Assembly: GCA_965651255.1 (NCBI GenBank)
Contig: CBFGRU010000168.1
Span: 1 to 6,935 of the forward strand
Direction: 5' to 3'
DNA: 6,935 bases
Source of the DNA: CBFGRU01 sp965651255
GTDB taxonomy: Bacteria > Planctomycetota > Phycisphaerae > Phycisphaerales > SM1A02
Part shown: positions 5,332-6,935 of the stretch, one piece after another
Layout: each line of letters opens with the position of its first letter
Position numbering within the stretch: position 1 is the stretch's first letter
Translations under genes and position numbers: made by a program
Notes under the pieces: model-generated
What the model was told of the DNA's origin: nothing
Databases searched by the model: none
What the model saw: the letters and a program-made list of their open reading frames with translations, nothing else

Positions 5332-5939
5332 TGCCGGTTCAACTCGGTTCACAGGGACAGCCCGGCTTCGATGAGCCCTTTGCGCTGATGATGGACTGTC
5401 ATCGCCGAATCGAGCACTTCCTCGGAGTGTTCGAGCGCGTCGTCGAGCGATCGGCCGGCCAGACAATCGATGAAGATGCAGCCGCAGCACTGCGCACCGC
5501 GCTGCATTACTTCAAAGCCGCGGCCCCGAAGCACACCGCCGATGAAGAAGACTCCCTCCTCCCGGAGCTGCGCGAACTGAATCGGCGCGATCTGGCCCCG
5601 CTCCTCAAGCAGGCCGAGGTGCTCGAAGCGCAGCACCGTCAGGCCGAACAACTGCATGATCGCCTGCATCGGCAGCTCACGCACTGGCTTCAAGCGGGGA
5701 CGCTCGATCCGCCTGCGCTCGATGAACTTCACAACGATCTGGCCGCTCTGCGCGTGCTCTACCGCGAACACATCGCCTTCGAAGACTCCACCCTCTTTCC
5801 CGCTGCGCAACGGGCGCTGGATCAGGCGGCTGTGCAGCGCATCGGATCCGAAATGGCCGCGCGCCGCGGCATCGACACCACACCTTCGCTGGCACCAGAT
5901 CATCCGCCGTCAGCAATCGATCGGGACCATGCATCATGA
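5331..5939 (+). CDS. Hemerythrin-domain protein (between ric and panE)
   Basis: A 202-residue cytoplasmic protein of the HHE hemerythrin family, different in sequence from both other hemerythrin-fold proteins here. Likely di-iron ligands are H24 in MDCHRRIEHF, H59 in HYFKAAAPKH, H68 with E72 in KHTADEEDSLLPEL, H102 in EAQHRQAEQLH, and H147 with E151 in YREHIAFEDSTLFP. Residues 1-15 and ~178-202 are polar and probably unstructured. C23 sits next to the first ligand histidine. Its ATG overlaps the ric stop by one base (TGATG), and its TGA overlaps the start of the next gene (ATGA), so it is translated in step with both. It lacks the ScdA_N domain, so it is not a second RIC. Being locked to ric, it may store, bring or sense iron, oxygen or nitric oxide for the repair process; that role is inference. 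Confidence 0.9.
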   Translation: MPVQLGSQGQPGFDEPFALMMDCHRRIEHFLGVFERVVERSAGQTIDEDAAAALRTALHYFKAAAPKHTADEEDSLLPELRELNRRDLAPLLKQAEVLEAQHRQAEQLHDRLHRQLTHWLQAGTLDPPALDELHNDLAALRVLYREHIAFEDSTLFPAAQRALDQAAVQRIGSEMAARRGIDTTPSLAPDHPPSAIDRDHAS

Positions 5940-6935
5940 TCCTCACCACTTCCGACCCGCACCGGTCGCCGCGACACTACGCCATCATCGGCGCCGGCGC
6001 GATGGGCCTCTCACTCGCTGCGATGCTTGCGCAGCGCCATCGCGTCACCCTCATCGCCCGCGATGGCGAACAGCGCGCGCAGATTCACCGTCACGGCGTC
6101 TGCGTGCGCGGCCTCATCAACGCTTCGGCCCGCCCCGACACGGTCGATGCCATTGCCCGCCTCGCCGATGTGACGACGCTCGATGGCATCTTCATCGCCA
6201 CCAAGACCACCGCCATCGACGCCGTTGCCCGTGACCTCCATCCCGTGCTGAACCTGCTCCGCCGTCGATCGCTCTACCCGCTGCTCATCAGTTTCCAGAA
6301 CGGCATCGAGCCCGGGCGCTCGCTGAAACAGCACCTCCAGAACGCCGAGGTGCTGCGCATGGTGCTGAACTACGGCGCAACGAAGGTGAGTCATCACACC
6401 GCCGAGGTCAACCTCAGTGCGCCGCCACACATCATCGGCGGGCCGGATGAAACCCACTTCGCCCACGCCACCGCACTCGCGGCCATTCTCTCGGACTGCG
6501 GCCTGCCGACCGAGCCGGTGAAGAACATCGAACCCGCAGTCTGGACGAAAGGGCTGCTCAACGCCGCCATGAACCCCGTCGCCGCACTCCTGAACGCCAC
6601 CGTCGGCGATGTGCTCGATTCACCCGCCTGCCTCATCGTCGAACGTCTGCTCGATGAAGGCCTCGCCGTCGCTTCGGCCGAGGGCATCCCGCTCCCGGCC
6701 ACCATTCGCGATCAACTCTGGCGCACCTTCGAGCACGCGCGACCGCATACGCCAAGCATGGTCAGCGATGTCCGCAACGGCCAGCCCAGCGAAGTCAGCC
6801 AGTTGAATCGACAGGTCATCGCACATGCCAGCCGACTCAACGTGCCGGTACCCAGCCATGAACTCATCACCGCCCTCATCGAAGCGTTCGATTGGCGAAT
6901 CTTTCATGGAACAGCCCGCCACGCGCTGACGGGCA
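5936..6935 (+). CDS. panE: 2-dehydropantoate 2-reductase family protein (PanE/ApbA), 3' end cut by window
   Basis: 333 codons are present with no stop before the window ends. E. coli PanE has 303 residues, so only a short tail should be missing. The enzyme reduces ketopantoate to pantoate with NADPH on the way to pantothenate and coenzyme A. Visible marks are the Rossmann motif IIGAGAMG (17-24), K90 in ATKTTA, and FQNG at 120-123. In the C-terminal helical domain, VWTKGLLNAAMNPVAALLN (202-220) gives K205, N209 and N213, and S274 and E286 lie in SMVSDVRNGQPSEVSQLN. These correspond to the E. coli catalytic and substrate-binding lysine, asparagines, serine and glutamate as I recall them, so the protein should be active. 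It starts with ATGA over the stop of the hemerythrin gene. A 13-residue polar extension precedes the first strand. The family also includes paralogues acting on other 2-keto acids, so the exact substrate is not certain. Confidence 0.9.
   Translation, partial: MILTTSDPHRSPRHYAIIGAGAMGLSLAAMLAQRHRVTLIARDGEQRAQIHRHGVCVRGLINASARPDTVDAIARLADVTTLDGIFIATKTTAIDAVARDLHPVLNLLRRRSLYPLLISFQNGIEPGRSLKQHLQNAEVLRMVLNYGATKVSHHTAEVNLSAPPHIIGGPDETHFAHATALAAILSDCGLPTEPVKNIEPAVWTKGLLNAAMNPVAALLNATVGDVLDSPACLIVERLLDEGLAVASAEGIPLPATIRDQLWRTFEHARPHTPSMVSDVRNGQPSEVSQLNRQVIAHASRLNVPVPSHELITALIEAFDWRIFHGTARHALTG

Noticed and set aside
4462..5490. Minus-strand open frame (342 codons) opposite ric
   Set aside because: ric on the plus strand is unmistakable, and the antisense frame would cover the divergent promoter region with no family likeness.
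5656..6234. Plus-strand open frame bridging the hemerythrin and panE genes
   Set aside because: It is an arginine- and histidine-rich out-of-frame reading; the two overlapping genes account for the region with clear domains.

Overview
This 6.9 kb, GC-rich window is a tightly packed bacterial chromosome segment with no sign of mobile DNA, CRISPR, tRNA or rRNA. The source is most likely a planctomycete, perhaps of the Phycisphaerae. That rests on the secreted FG-GAP plus thrombospondin type 3 repeat protein with its C-terminal 'PPPDW' helical tail, a style I associate with that group, together with the base composition. It is an inference, not a demonstrated assignment.

Layout. (1) 19-2034, minus: a secreted 671-residue protein with a signal peptide, a seven-repeat FG-GAP beta-propeller, seven calcium-binding type 3 repeats with a 22-residue period, and a helical C-terminal domain. 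(2) 2035-2227: the divergent intergenic region. (3) 2228-3436, plus: a winged-helix DNA glycosylase of the YcaQ/AlkX family, apparently without a Shine-Dalgarno site. (4) 3448-4442, minus: a two-gene unit, an Rrf2-family regulator followed 2 nt later by a hemerythrin-domain protein. It converges on the glycosylase gene with only 11 nt between the stop codons. (5) 4443-4596: a divergent control region with promoter-like elements facing both ways and an imperfect 32-bp dyad that could block both. (6) 4597-6935, plus: a three-gene, translationally coupled unit. It holds ric (ytfE/scdA, di-iron iron-sulfur cluster repair protein), a third hemerythrin-fold protein (1-nt overlap) and a ketopantoate reductase (panE-like, ATGA overlap) that runs off the right edge.

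How the genes work together. The core of the window is a divergent module around one Rrf2 regulator: three different hemerythrin-fold di-iron proteins, one of them the RIC repair protein, plus a ketopantoate reductase. Rrf2 proteins such as NsrR and IscR commonly sense nitric oxide or iron-sulfur status, and NsrR represses ytfE in enterobacteria. A nitrosative, oxidative or iron-sulfur stress response is therefore the natural reading. The less expected points are the redundancy of hemerythrin folds, the coupling of panE to the unit, and a regulator that lacks the middle cysteine of the usual cluster loop but has a cysteine-rich tail.
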